Source: Aeromicrobium massiliense JC14
Lineage (GTDB): Bacteria > Actinomycetota > Actinomycetes > Propionibacteriales > Nocardioidaceae
Assembly (NCBI RefSeq): GCF_000312105.1
Contig: NZ_HE978637.1
Coordinates: 888,534-952,533, forward strand
DNA length: 64,000 nucleotides
Direction: 5' to 3'
A model generated the notes under the pieces. That model made no database searches and was not told where the DNA came from. It saw nothing but the letters and a program-made list of their open reading frames with translations. How positions within the stretch are numbered: the first letter of the stretch is position 1; the number at the start of each line of letters is the position of its first letter. This document shows, one piece after another, positions 25,318 to 33,889 of the stretch. A program made the translations under genes and the position numbers.

Positions 25318-26721
25318 TCAGGCCGGCAGCAGCCGCGTCACGAAGCGGCTGAGCTGCTCGACGTTGCAGCACTCGTGCATCGGCACCACGTCCGCGTACT
25401 CCAGGGCCACGGAGTCGCCCAGTCCCCAGCGTCCGGCGGCCTCCGGGTTGAGCCAGAAGGTGCGCCGCGAGCGCTGCGCGACCCGGTGCAGGGCCTCCAG
25501 GTTGGGGTCGAGGTTGTTGTTGCGGGCGTCGCCCAGCACGAGCACGGCGGTGCGCGGCCCGACGGCGTCCAGGTGGTCGGCCACGAAGTCGGCGAACGCC
25601 TCGCCGTAGTCGCTGCTGGTGTGCCACTTGGTGACCCGGGCCTCGGCCCGGATGCGGTCGGTGAGGTCGTCGCCGCCGTCCTTCACGAGGTCCGTGACCT
25701 CGGCCATGGCGTTGACGAAGGCGAACACGCGGATCTTGCTGAACTGGTCGCTGAGCGCCTGCACCAGGAGCATCGTGAACTCCGAGAAGCCCGCGACCGA
25801 GCCGGACACGTCGCACAGCAGCACGAGCTCGGGCCGCGTCGGGCGCGGACGCTGCCAGGCCGGCTTGACCGGCACCCCGCCGGTGGAGGCGGCCCGGCGC
25901 AGCGTCCGGCGGACGTCGATGCGTCCGCGCCGGGCGGCCCGGCGGCGCGAGGCCAGGCGGGTGGCGAGCTTGCGCGATAGCGGACGCACCGTGAGCCGCA
26001 GGCGGCGCAGCTGCTCGTGGTTGGCCGCCAGGAAGTCGACCTGGTCGCTGCTGCGGGTCACGGCGTGCTTGGCGACCACCGAGCGCCCTCGCACCTCGGC
26101 GGTGCGGCGCCGGGCCTCGGCCTGCACCCGGCCACGGAACAGCTCGACCGCCTCGCGCACCTCGGGCCGGTCGAGCCGCGACGTGAAGCCGGAGGTGGAC
26201 GCCTGGCCGGTGCCCGCGCCGGCCGACGCGCCGCCGGAGCCGCGCAGCTGCAGCGCGCGGGCGACCAGCGTCTGCGGGGCCAGTCGGTCGAGCGTCTGGT
26301 ACGCCGACCAGCCGCCGCTGCCCTCGTCGCCGACGCCACCGAGCAGGTCGACGGCGACCTGGGCCATGCGGTTCAGCGCCGCGTCGTCGCCGGCGGCCAG
26401 CGCCTCGGCCAGGCGGTCACGCAACCCGGCCAGGTCCAGCCCCTCCTCCTGGGCGTCGCGCACGGCCTCACCGGCCCCGACGCCGGCGGGGAAGTACAGG
26501 TCGAAGACCGTGTCGAACACGTCGCGCTGGCCGCCGCGGCGCACGAGCGCGGCGGCGAGTCCCTCGCGCAGCAGCCCGCGGTCGTGCATCCCGAGCACGC
26601 GGACGACCGCGGCGGCGTCGACGGTCTCGCTGGGACCGGCCGGCACGCCCTTCGCCCGCAGCGCCTCGACGAAGGCGACGAGCCGCTGGGGGACCGTCTC
26701 GGCGTCCGGCAGCGTGCTCAT
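25318..26721 (-). CDS. VWA domain protein, CoxE-like
   Basis: A 467-residue CoxE/YehP-type protein. The C-terminal von Willebrand A domain has a MIDAS motif DVSGS in ELVLLCDVSGSVAGFS and a conserved DARNN later. The N-terminal region is helical. Such proteins work with MoxR ATPases in the insertion of metals or cofactors. The ATG at 26721 overlaps the stop of the MoxR gene by four bases, so the two are made together. No carbon monoxide dehydrogenase genes are near, so the client is unknown. Confidence 0.9.
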   Translation of the reverse strand: MSTLPDAETVPQRLVAFVEALRAKGVPAGPSETVDAAAVVRVLGMHDRGLLREGLAAALVRRGGQRDVFDTVFDLYFPAGVGAGEAVRDAQEEGLDLAGLRDRLAEALAAGDDAALNRMAQVAVDLLGGVGDEGSGGWSAYQTLDRLAPQTLVARALQLRGSGGASAGAGTGQASTSGFTSRLDRPEVREAVELFRGRVQAEARRRTAEVRGRSVVAKHAVTRSSDQVDFLAANHEQLRRLRLTVRPLSRKLATRLASRRRAARRGRIDVRRTLRRAASTGGVPVKPAWQRPRPTRPELVLLCDVSGSVAGFSEFTMLLVQALSDQFSKIRVFAFVNAMAEVTDLVKDGGDDLTDRIRAEARVTKWHTSSDYGEAFADFVADHLDAVGPRTAVLVLGDARNNNLDPNLEALHRVAQRSRRTFWLNPEAAGRWGLGDSVALEYADVVPMHECCNVEQLSRFVTRLLPA

Positions 26722-27599
26722 GACGGCGCGAGCACCGCGTCGAGGTCGAGCTTCGCGGCCGCGCGGTCGATGTCGTCGGTGTGCTTGAGCACGACGTTCA
26801 ACGTCTGCCGGACGACGTCGGCGTCCAGACTGGTCGTGCCCAGCGTCAGCAGCGTCCGCGCCCAGTCGACGGACTCCGAGACCGACGGCGCCTTGCGCAG
26901 CGGCATGGCCCGCAGCGCGTCGACGACTCGCACCAGCGACGTCACCAGCACGTCGTCCAGCTCGGGCACCCGCAGCCGCACGATCCGCTCCTCGAGCTCG
27001 GCGTCGGGGAAGCCGACGTGCAGGAACAGGCAGCGGCGGCGCAGCGCCTCGCTCAGCTCGCGCGTGGCGTTGGAGGTCAGCACGACAAACGGGCGGCGCG
27101 CGGCGGTGATCGTGCCGAGCTCGGGCACGGTCACCTGGAAGTCGCCGAGCACCTCCAGCAGCAGGCCCTCGATCTCGACGTCCGCCTTGTCCGTCTCGTC
27201 GACCAGCAGGACGGTCGGCTCGGTCTGCCGGATCGCGGTCAGCAGCGGCCGGGGGAGCAGGAACTCCTCGCTGAACACGTCGGTGCGGGTGTCCTCCCAC
27301 GACTCGTCGCGGGCCGCGGTGATGCGCAGCAGCTGCTTGGCGTGGTTCCACTCGTACAGCGCCCGGGCCTCGTCGACGCCCTCGTAGCACTGCAGCCGCA
27401 CCAGCGACGCGTCCGCAGCCCGGGCCACAGCGCGGGCCAGCTCGGTCTTGCCGGTGCCGGCCGGTCCCTCGACCAGCAGCGGCTTGCCCAGCTCGCTGGC
27501 CAGGTAGACGGTCGTCGCGATCGCGTCGGACGCGAGGTAGTCGGCGTCCGCCAGCTGCTGCTTGACGTCCTCGACGGACGTGAACGGCATCGTGCCCAT
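26718..27599 (-). CDS. MoxR family AAA+ ATPase
   Basis: A 293-residue AAA+ ATPase. Walker A GPAGTGKTE lies at 45-53, Walker B is VLLVDETDKAD, and the sensor region includes VLTSNATRELSEALRRRC with the arginine finger. MoxR proteins act as chaperones with VWA partners. The ATG at 27599 follows AGAGGA; in-frame upstream codons lack a ribosome site. It is divergent from an SRPBCC gene 50 bases away, giving a CoxD/CoxE/CoxG-like trio. Confidence 0.92.
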   Translation of the reverse strand: MGTMPFTSVEDVKQQLADADYLASDAIATTVYLASELGKPLLVEGPAGTGKTELARAVARAADASLVRLQCYEGVDEARALYEWNHAKQLLRITAARDESWEDTRTDVFSEEFLLPRPLLTAIRQTEPTVLLVDETDKADVEIEGLLLEVLGDFQVTVPELGTITAARRPFVVLTSNATRELSEALRRRCLFLHVGFPDAELEERIVRLRVPELDDVLVTSLVRVVDALRAMPLRKAPSVSESVDWARTLLTLGTTSLDADVVRQTLNVVLKHTDDIDRAAAKLDLDAVLAPS

Positions 27600-27637
27600 G
27601 GGGGTCCTCTCGTCGGGCGGGAGCGCCGCCACGTTCC

Positions 27638-27643
27638 TACCAT
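27638..27643 (+). promoter_or_regulatory. TACCAT -10 hexamer, leaderless SRPBCC gene
   Basis: TACCAT, six bases (CGTGAC) and GTG at 27650. Confidence 0.6.
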
Positions 27644-27649
27644 CGTGAC

Positions 27650-28051
27650 GTGGCGCTCATCCAGGTGGACCGTGACCCCGACCTCACTCCCGAGCAGGTC
27701 TGGGAGCGGGTCACCGACTGGCGACGGCACGGCGACGTCGTCCCGCTGACCCGCGTGACGGTCGACGGCGACCGGTTCACCGCGCGCACGGCCCTGGGGC
27801 CGCTCGGCTTCGACGACGTCATGGAGGTCGTCTCGTGGGACCCGCCGCGGCGGTGCCGCATCGAGAAGCGCGGCCGGCTCGTGCGCGGCTGGGCCGAGAT
27901 CGACGTCCGCCCGCGTGCCGACGGGGGAGCGCACCTGACCTGGCGCGAGGACGTCCACGTGCGCGGCGTCCCGCGGTTCCTGGCGCCGCTCGAGGCGTCC
28001 GCCGGGCGGCTGCTGTTCACCCGCACCGTCGACGCGCTGCTCGCCGGCTGA
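27650..28051 (+). CDS. SRPBCC family protein (CoxG/polyketide cyclase-like)
   Basis: A 133-residue START-like fold protein: the N-terminal strand and helix (PDLTPEQVWERVTDWRRHGDVVP, key part EQVWERVTDW), central strands with WDPPRRCRIEKRG, and the long C-terminal helix. The cavity would bind a hydrophobic ligand. Its divergent position next to MoxR and VWA genes recalls coxG, whose product binds membranes or cofactors; that assignment is inference. The GTG start is set by TACCAT. Confidence 0.8.
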   Translation: MALIQVDRDPDLTPEQVWERVTDWRRHGDVVPLTRVTVDGDRFTARTALGPLGFDDVMEVVSWDPPRRCRIEKRGRLVRGWAEIDVRPRADGGAHLTWREDVHVRGVPRFLAPLEASAGRLLFTRTVDALLAG

Positions 28052-28082
28052 GCCGTCGGCGCGCGCGTCCGCGGCCGGTGCC

Positions 28083-28088
28083 TAGGGT
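28083..28088 (+). promoter_or_regulatory. TAGGGT -10 hexamer, leaderless M20 gene
   Basis: TAGGGT, six bases (GGGGGC) and ATG at 28095. Confidence 0.65.
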
Positions 28089-28094
28089 GGGGGC

Positions 28095-29390
28095 ATGGCG
28101 CACGCACCGGAGTCCGAGACGGTCCAGATCGTCCGTGACCTGATCCGCATCGACACCTCCAACTACGGCGACTCGTCCGGTCCGGGCGAGCGCAAGGCGG
28201 CCGAGCTCGTCGCGGCGCTGCTCGACGAGGTGGGCATCGAGTCGACCATCGTGGAGTCCGAGACCGGCCGCGCGACGCTCGTCGCCCGCTGGGGCAACCA
28301 GGACAGCCCGCGGCCCGGCCTGCTGATCCACGGCCACCTGGACGTCGTGCCGGCGCAGGCCTCCGACTGGACGGTCGACCCGTTCGCCGCCGAGATCGTC
28401 GACGACCACCTGTACGGCCGCGGCGCGGTCGACATGAAGGACTTCGACGGCATGCTGCTGTCGGTCGTCCGCGCCCGCCAGCGCGACGGCCGCATCCCCG
28501 ACCGCCCCATCACGCTCGTCTTCACCGCCGACGAGGAGGCCGGTGGCGTGCTCGGCAGCCGCTGGCTGGTCGAGAACCACCCCCAGCTGCTCGAGGGCTG
28601 CACCGAGGCGGTCGGCGAGGTCGGCGGCTTCTCCACCGAGGTCGGCGGCAAGCGGCTGTACCTGCTGGAGACCGGCGAGAAGGGCATCGCCTGGATGCGC
28701 CTGACCGCCAAGGGCACCGCCGGCCACGGCTCCATGCAGCAGCACGACAACCCGATCACCCACCTGTCCGAGGCGCTGGCCCGGCTGGGGACGCACGCGT
28801 GGCCGGCCGAGCCGGGGCCGTCCATGCAGCACCTGATGGCGACCATCCGCGAGCTGACCGGGGAGACGTCCACCGACCCCGACGAGGTGCTGCGCCACGT
28901 GGGCCCGGCCATCCGCATGGTCGGCTCGGGCATCCGCAACTCGACCAACGCGACCATGCTGGCTGCCGGCTACAAGCACAACGTGGTGCCCGGCGAGGCC
29001 ACCGCCTACGTCGACGGCCGCTACCTGCCCGGCCACCAGGACACATTCGTCCCGGCGGTGAAGGAGCTGCTGGGCGACCGCGTCACCGTCGACCTGCACC
29101 ACACCGACGACGCGCTGGAGTACCCGTTCGGTGGCGACCTGGTGGACGCGATGACCGTCTCGCTGCTGCGCCACGACCCCGAGGCGCACGTCGCGCCGTT
29201 CCTCATGAGCGGCGGCACCGACGCCAAGGCGTGGGACCGGCTCGGCATCACGTCCTACGGCTTCGTGCCGCTGGCCCTGCCGGCCGACCTGGACTTCACC
29301 GCGCTGTTCCACGGTGTGGACGAGCGGGTGCCGGTGGCCAGCCTCGAGCACGGCTCCCGGGTCTTCGACACCTTCCTCGACCTGGTCTGA
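28095..29390 (+). CDS. M20/M25/M40 family zinc peptidase (DapE2-like)
   Basis: A 431-residue co-catalytic zinc hydrolase. HGHLDVVP holds the first His and Asp ligands, GRGAVDMKD the bridging Asp, ADEEAGG the catalytic Glu pair, and the C-terminal SGGTDAKAW region precedes the last ligand in LFHGVDERV. The inserted dimerisation domain is present. M20 members cleave N-acyl amino acids or dipeptides; the M. tuberculosis syntenic gene is annotated dapE2 (from memory), but succinyl-diaminopimelate activity is not proven. The start is set by TAGGGT. Confidence 0.92.
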   Translation: MAHAPESETVQIVRDLIRIDTSNYGDSSGPGERKAAELVAALLDEVGIESTIVESETGRATLVARWGNQDSPRPGLLIHGHLDVVPAQASDWTVDPFAAEIVDDHLYGRGAVDMKDFDGMLLSVVRARQRDGRIPDRPITLVFTADEEAGGVLGSRWLVENHPQLLEGCTEAVGEVGGFSTEVGGKRLYLLETGEKGIAWMRLTAKGTAGHGSMQQHDNPITHLSEALARLGTHAWPAEPGPSMQHLMATIRELTGETSTDPDEVLRHVGPAIRMVGSGIRNSTNATMLAAGYKHNVVPGEATAYVDGRYLPGHQDTFVPAVKELLGDRVTVDLHHTDDALEYPFGGDLVDAMTVSLLRHDPEAHVAPFLMSGGTDAKAWDRLGITSYGFVPLALPADLDFTALFHGVDERVPVASLEHGSRVFDTFLDLV

Positions 29391-29411
29391 GCCCTCACGT
29401 CCTCGCTGGGA

Positions 29412-29458
29412 GTGACGTTCTGCACGCCTCGACCGGCGTGTCGCGTGCAGAACGTCAC
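29412..29458. terminator. Perfect 16-bp inverted repeat between M20 and DUF5703 genes
   Basis: Arms GTGACGTTCTGCACGC (29412-29427) and its exact complement (29443-29458) surround 15 bases. It lies between convergent genes and is a likely bidirectional terminator without a T-run. Confidence 0.8.
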
Positions 29459-29480
29459 GCTCAGCGCGCAGGTGCCAGCC

Positions 29481-29663
29481 TCAGAGGGTGGCGCGCATCC
29501 GGATGATCTTGCGGCGCAGCACGACGGTGCGCTTGCCGGTGCGGTCCTTGCGCAGCCGGGCGAGCTCCCAGCCCTGGTACTCGGCGTAGTCGGTCAGCAG
29601 CTTGCGCACGGCGTTGCGCGACTCGCTCCGGTCGATGGTGAGGTTCCGGAACTCGTACTCCAC
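29481..29663 (-). CDS. DUF5703 family small basic protein
   Basis: A 60-residue basic protein. The pattern VEYEFRNLTIDR, LLTDYAEYQGWELARL and RRKIIRMRATL matches the actinobacterial DUF5703 family as I remember it. Function unknown; the charge suggests nucleic acid or membrane-surface binding. The GTG at 29663 overlaps the TAG of the aldo/keto reductase gene by one base, so it depends on that gene's translation. Confidence 0.82.
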   Translation of the reverse strand: MEYEFRNLTIDRSESRNAVRKLLTDYAEYQGWELARLRKDRTGKRTVVLRRKIIRMRATL

Positions 29664-30616
29664 TAGCGCGCTCCTTCGGAGACGTCGTCCAGGGCCTGGA
29701 CGATCTCGACGGGCAGCTCCACGTGCTCGGAGGCGAGCGCGTGCTCGAGCTGGTCGGTGGTGCGGGCGCCCAGCAGCGCGGTGCCCACCTGCGGGCGGTC
29801 GCGCAGCCAGGCGAGGGCGACGTGCGTGGGGGAGACGTCCAGCCCCTCGGCGGCGCGGGCCACGGCCTCGACGATGCGCGACCGGGCCGGCGTCAGGTAG
29901 GCGCCGACGAACGACTCCCACTCCGGGTGCGCGGCGCGCGAGTCGCCGGGGACGCCACCGCGGTACTTGCCGGTGAGCACGCCGCGCCCGAGCGGCGACC
30001 AGGCCAGCAGGCCCAGGCCGTGGGCGGCCGCGGCGGGCACGAGGTCGGTCTCGACGGTGCGGCGCAGCAGCGAGTACTCGACCTGCGTCGCGGCCAGGTG
30101 GACGCCCGCCGGCCGCGCGGCGAGCCAGCCCGCGGCCCAGGACGTCTGCCAGGCGCTGAAGTTCGAGACGCCGACGTAGCGGGCACGGCCGGTCTCGACG
30201 GCGTGCTCGAGCGCGGCGAACGTCTCCTCGGCGGGGGTGGCGTCGTCCCAGACGTGGACGAGCCACAGGTCGAGGTGGTCGGTGCCGAGGGCGGCGAGCG
30301 TGCGGTCGAGCTGGGTCAGCAGGTGCCCGCGGGACGTGTCGCGGACGACGTCCTCGCCGCGGCGGCGCAGGCCGGACTTGCTCACCAGCTCGAGGTCGTC
30401 GCGGCAGCCGAGCTTGTCGACGAGCTCGCCGAGGAGTCCCTCGGCCCGCCCGTCGCCGTAGAGCGCGGCGGTGTCGACGAGCGACCCGCCGGCGTCCAGG
30501 AAGGCCGTCAGCTGCTCGCCCGCGGTCGCCGCGTCGACGCCACGGCCCCACTGCATCGTGCCCAGGCCGAGGCGCGAGACCTCCAGCCCGGTGCGTCCGA
30601 GACGACGTCGCTCCAT
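29663..30616 (-). CDS. Aldo/keto reductase
   Basis: A 317-residue TIM-barrel NADPH oxidoreductase. The catalytic tetrad is visible as Asp and Tyr in VDTAALYGDG, Lys in LVSKSG, and His in LWLVHVWD. The C-terminal cofactor segment reads GTALLGARTTDQL. It reduces an unidentified aldehyde or ketone. Its ATG is six bases after TAGCCT. The gene is divergent from uppP with back-to-back -10 hexamers only 24 bases apart, and its stop overlaps the DUF5703 start. Confidence 0.92.
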   Translation of the reverse strand: MERRRLGRTGLEVSRLGLGTMQWGRGVDAATAGEQLTAFLDAGGSLVDTAALYGDGRAEGLLGELVDKLGCRDDLELVSKSGLRRRGEDVVRDTSRGHLLTQLDRTLAALGTDHLDLWLVHVWDDATPAEETFAALEHAVETGRARYVGVSNFSAWQTSWAAGWLAARPAGVHLAATQVEYSLLRRTVETDLVPAAAAHGLGLLAWSPLGRGVLTGKYRGGVPGDSRAAHPEWESFVGAYLTPARSRIVEAVARAAEGLDVSPTHVALAWLRDRPQVGTALLGARTTDQLEHALASEHVELPVEIVQALDDVSEGAR

Positions 30617-30622
30617 GCGGCC

Positions 30623-30628
30623 AGGCTA
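30623..30628 (-). promoter_or_regulatory. TAGCCT -10 hexamer, leaderless aldo/keto reductase gene
   Basis: TAGCCT, six bases (GGCCGC) and ATG at 30616 on the minus strand. Confidence 0.65.
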
Positions 30629-30652
30629 GTGGGCCGCTCGCGACGGCGTCGG

Positions 30653-30658
30653 TAGGCT
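30653..30658 (+). promoter_or_regulatory. TAGGCT -10 hexamer, leaderless uppP
   Basis: TAGGCT, six bases (CGCGCC) and GTG at 30665. The opposing hexamer at 30623-30628 means the two -35 regions overlap the neighbouring gene's start. Confidence 0.65.
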
Positions 30659-30664
30659 CGCGCC

Positions 30665-31495
30665 GTGGATCTGTTCAAGGCCGTGGTTCTCGGCGTCCTC
30701 CAAGGCCTGACGGAGTTCCTCCCGATCTCCAGCAGCGCCCACCTCGCGATCTTCCCCAAGTTCTTCGGCTGGGAGGACCCCGGCGCGGCCTTCACCGCCG
30801 TGGTCCAGATCGGCACCGAGCTCGCCGTCGTCCTGTACTTCTGGCGCGACATCTGGACGATCGCGACCGGCTGGCTACGGGGTCTCGTCAAGCCCGAGGC
30901 GCGCGAGGCGCTCGAGTGGCGGATGGGCTGGTTCGTGATCGTCGGCTCGGTGCCGATCGTCATCCTCGGCCTGCTCCTGCAGGACCTGATCGACAGCGAG
31001 TTCCGCAACCTGTGGGTCATCGGCACCACCCTGATCGTCCTGGGCGTCGTGCTGGGCATCGCCGAGCGCGTGGGGCGCAAGACCCGGCCGATCGAGTCGC
31101 TCACCTGGGGCCACGCGGTGCTGTTCGGCCTGGCCCAGGCCGCGGCGCTCGTGCCGGGCGTCTCCCGTTCCGGCGCGACCATCTCGATGGGCCTGTTCCT
31201 GGGGTACGAGCGCGCGGCGGCCACCCGCTACGCCTTCCTGCTCGCCATCCCCGCCGTCGTCGGCGCCGGCCTGTTCAGCCTCAAGGACATCCCCGGCGGC
31301 GAGAACGAGTACGGCACGGTGCCGACGCTGGTGGGCACGGTCGTGTCGTTCGTCATCGGTCTGGCGGTGATCCACTGGCTGCTCCGGTACGTCAGCACCC
31401 GCTCGTACGCGCCGTTCGTGGCCTACCGCATCGCGCTGGGCAGCTTGGTGCTGATCCTGGCCGGCGCGGGCGTCATCACCGCCGGCGTCGCCTGA
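30665..31495 (+). CDS. uppP: Undecaprenyl-diphosphatase UppP (BacA)
   Basis: A 276-residue integral membrane enzyme with about eight helices. Both family motifs are intact: the Glu-rich LTEFLPISSSAH near residue 18 and PGVSRSGATI near 162. It removes one phosphate from undecaprenyl diphosphate so that the lipid carrier for peptidoglycan can be reused, and it can give bacitracin resistance. The GTG at 30665 is supported by TAGGCT. It matches the M. tuberculosis Rv2136c position relative to mshC. Confidence 0.96.
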   Translation: MDLFKAVVLGVLQGLTEFLPISSSAHLAIFPKFFGWEDPGAAFTAVVQIGTELAVVLYFWRDIWTIATGWLRGLVKPEAREALEWRMGWFVIVGSVPIVILGLLLQDLIDSEFRNLWVIGTTLIVLGVVLGIAERVGRKTRPIESLTWGHAVLFGLAQAAALVPGVSRSGATISMGLFLGYERAAATRYAFLLAIPAVVGAGLFSLKDIPGGENEYGTVPTLVGTVVSFVIGLAVIHWLLRYVSTRSYAPFVAYRIALGSLVLILAGAGVITAGVA

Positions 31496-31503
31496 GCCGT
31501 CCG

Positions 31504-31602
31504 CTCACCCCGCCGCATGGCGGTGAGTGCGCAAGCCTTCCGCCCGTTCAGCGGTGAGCTCGCAACCGAATGGGGTACCAGTTCGGTTGCCGGCTCACCG
31601 CT
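31504..31602. repeat. Double hairpin between uppP and corA
   Basis: Hairpin 1 (31504-31527) pairs CTCACC with GGTGAG around an inner GCC/GGC. Hairpin 2 (31550-31570 with 31582-31602) has 21-base arms with a two-base mismatch around an 11-base loop. Both contain GCGGTGAG followed by a CGCAA block. The element lies between convergent genes and is probably a bidirectional terminator. Confidence 0.75.
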
Positions 31603-31617
31603 CAGGCTGGGGACGGT

Positions 31618-32583
31618 CTACAGCCAGCCGGAGCGCTTGAAGCGCCAGTAGATGTAGCCGCAGACGACGCCCATGAACGCCAGGCACACCGGGTAGCCGT
31701 AGGTCCAGGTCAGCTCGGGCATGTGCTCGAAGTTCATGCCGTAGACGCCCGCGATGGCCGTCGGGACGGCGAAGATCGTGGCGCCCGCGGTGAGCTTCCG
31801 CATGTCCTCGTTCTGCTGGACGCTCAGCTGGGCCAGGTGGGCGTTGAGCGCGTTGTCGAGCAGGTGGTCGATGTTGTCGATGGTGTCGGCGGCCCGGTTG
31901 AGGTGGTCCGAGACGTCGCGGAAGTACGGCCGGCTCGGCTCGGGCATCGCGCTGGTCGCGAACCGGTGCAGCGGCTCGCGCAGCGGCAGGACGGCCCGGC
32001 GCAGCTCGAGCGTCTCGCGCTTGAGCCGGTAGATCCGGGACGAGTCCGACGTCCGCTCGCGCGAGAACACCGACGTCTCGACCTCCTGCACGTCCGCCTC
32101 CAGCTCGGCGGCGACGGCCTCGTACTGGTCGACGACGTGGTCCAGCACGGCGTACAGCGCGGCGACCGGGCCGTGCTCGAGCTCGTGGTCGGCCCGCTCG
32201 GCGTCGCGCCGTGCCGCCTTCAGGTCCGCGCCCTTCCCGTGCCGGACGGTCAGCAGGTAGTGCTCGCCCAGGAACGCGTTGATCTCCTGCGTGCGCACGT
32301 CGTCGTCGCGGTACGTGACGGTCTTGACGCTCGCGAACAGGTGGTCGGAGTAGCGCTCGACCTTCGGCCGCTGGTGGGCCTCGATCGCGTCCTCGACGGC
32401 CAGCGGGTGCAGCTGCAGGGGCCCGGCGACCGCGTCCAGCTCCTGGCGCGTGGGCTCGTGCATGCCGATCCACAGGAAGTCGCAGGCGTCGTCCAGCTCG
32501 GCCAGCGCCGCCTTGAGCGAGACCGGGTCGGTGTCGACCTCGTGCCGCTCGCCGTGCCGGTAGACCGCGCAGTCGATGATCAT
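31618..32583 (-). CDS. corA: CorA family magnesium/cobalt transporter
   Basis: A 321-residue CorA protein: a large N-terminal cytosolic domain with a long stalk helix, two C-terminal membrane helices, and the selectivity motif GMN (YGMNFEHMPEL) at the pore mouth, followed by a basic C-terminal tail. It forms pentameric divalent cation channels. The ATG at 32583 is chosen because GACAAT lies seven bases upstream; the in-frame ATG at 32592 overlaps that hexamer. Zinc export by ZntB-type relatives is the alternative role. Confidence 0.92.
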   Translation of the reverse strand: MIIDCAVYRHGERHEVDTDPVSLKAALAELDDACDFLWIGMHEPTRQELDAVAGPLQLHPLAVEDAIEAHQRPKVERYSDHLFASVKTVTYRDDDVRTQEINAFLGEHYLLTVRHGKGADLKAARRDAERADHELEHGPVAALYAVLDHVVDQYEAVAAELEADVQEVETSVFSRERTSDSSRIYRLKRETLELRRAVLPLREPLHRFATSAMPEPSRPYFRDVSDHLNRAADTIDNIDHLLDNALNAHLAQLSVQQNEDMRKLTAGATIFAVPTAIAGVYGMNFEHMPELTWTYGYPVCLAFMGVVCGYIYWRFKRSGWL

Positions 32584-32590
32584 GGGAGCC

Positions 32591-32596
32591 ATTGTC
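32591..32596 (-). promoter_or_regulatory. GACAAT hexamer before corA
   Basis: GACAAT, seven bases and ATG at 32583 on the minus strand; it decides between two in-frame ATGs. Confidence 0.45.
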
Positions 32597-32653
32597 GCGG
32601 GCCCGGTCACGCGCGGCGCGGTGACGGGGCCGTGCGGCTCGGGCGGCTCCCGA

Positions 32654-32659
32654 TAGGCT
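32654..32659 (+). promoter_or_regulatory. TAGGCT -10 hexamer, leaderless mshC
   Basis: TAGGCT, six bases (CGGTGC) and ATG at 32666. Confidence 0.65.
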
Positions 32660-32665
32660 CGGTGC

Positions 32666-33889
32666 ATGCGTTCGTGGTCGGCACCTGACATCCCCTCGCT
32701 CGACGCTCTCGGACTGGGCCGCGGCCCGGCCCCGCAGGTGCACGACACCGCGGCCGGTGCGGCGCGCGAGCTCGACCCCGAGGGCACCGCCCGCATGTAC
32801 GTCTGCGGCATCACCCCCTACGACGCGACCCACCTGGGCCACGCGTCCACCTACCTGGCCTTCGACCTGCTGCAGCGCGTGTGGCGCGACCGCGGCCTCG
32901 ACGTCACCTACGTGCAGAACGTGACCGACGTCGACGACCCGCTGCTCGAGCGCGCGGACGCCACCGGCGAGGACTGGGTCGCGCTGGCCGAGCGCGAGAC
33001 CGAGCTGTTCCGCACCGACATGACGGCGCTGCGCATCATCCCGCCGCAGCACTACATGGGCGCGGTCGAGGCGATCGACCTCGTCGTGGCCCTGATCGGA
33101 CGTCTGGAGGAGGCCGGCGCGGTCTACCGCGTCGACGACGACCTGTACTTCGACGTCCACGCCGACCCCGCCTTCGGTGGCGTGTCGCACCTGGACGCCG
33201 CGGTGATGGCGACGGTGTTCGCCGAGCGCGGCGGCGACCCCGAGCGTGAGGGCAAGAAGGACCCGCTGGACTGCCTGCTGTGGCTCGCCGAGCGACCGGG
33301 CGAGCCGTCGTGGGACAGCCCGTTCGGCAAGGGCCGCCCCGGCTGGCACGTCGAGTGCTCGGCGATGGCGCTGCACCACCTGGGCACCGGCTTCGACGTC
33401 CAGGGCGGCGGCTCGGACCTGGTCTTCCCGCACCACGAGATGTCGGCCTCCGAGGCGCAGGTCGCCACCGGCGAGCCGTTCGCGAAGGCGTACGTGCACG
33501 CCGGCATGGTCGCGCTCGACGGCGAGAAGATGAGCAAGTCCAAGGGCAACCTCGAGCTCGTCTCGCGCCTGCGCGAGGCCGGGCACGACCCGATGGCCAT
33601 CCGCCTGGCGCTGCTCGGCCACCACTACCGCAGCGACTGGGAGTGGTTCGCGGGCGACCTCGAGGCCGCCGAGCAGCGGCTCGCGCGCTGGCGGGCCGCC
33701 GTGGAGCGTCCGGCCGGGGCCGACGCCGGCTCGCTGGTCGCCGACGTCCGCGACGCGATGTCGTCCGACCTGGACGCGCCGCGTGCGCTCACGATCATCG
33801 ACGAGTGGGCCGCGACCGAGGGCACGGACGAGTCCGCGCCGGCCACCGTGCGGGCCGTGGTGGACGCCCTGCTGGGCGTCGCGCTCTAG
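32666..33889 (+). CDS. mshC: Mycothiol ligase MshC
   Basis: A 407-residue class I cysteinyl-tRNA synthetase paralogue that joins cysteine to glucosaminyl-inositol with ATP in mycothiol synthesis. [17 protein letters not shown] carries the zinc Cys and the HIGH-like [15 protein letters not shown] is the KMSKS loop. [10 protein letters not shown] and the [10 protein letters not shown] region complete the zinc site. The length fits MshC (about 410) and lacks the tRNA anticodon-binding domain of CysS. Translation stops at 33889, directly against the convergent PAC2 stop. It marks the host as a mycothiol-producing actinobacterium. Confidence 0.96.
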   Translation: MRSWSAPDIPSLDALGLGRGPAPQVHDTAAGAARELDPEGTARMYVCGITPYDATHLGHASTYLAFDLLQRVWRDRGLDVTYVQNVTDVDDPLLERADATGEDWVALAERETELFRTDMTALRIIPPQHYMGAVEAIDLVVALIGRLEEAGAVYRVDDDLYFDVHADPAFGGVSHLDAAVMATVFAERGGDPEREGKKDPLDCLLWLAERPGEPSWDSPFGKGRPGWHVECSAMALHHLGTGFDVQGGGSDLVFPHHEMSASEAQVATGEPFAKAYVHAGMVALDGEKMSKSKGNLELVSRLREAGHDPMAIRLALLGHHYRSDWEWFAGDLEAAEQRLARWRAAVERPAGADAGSLVADVRDAMSSDLDAPRALTIIDEWAATEGTDESAPATVRAVVDALLGVAL

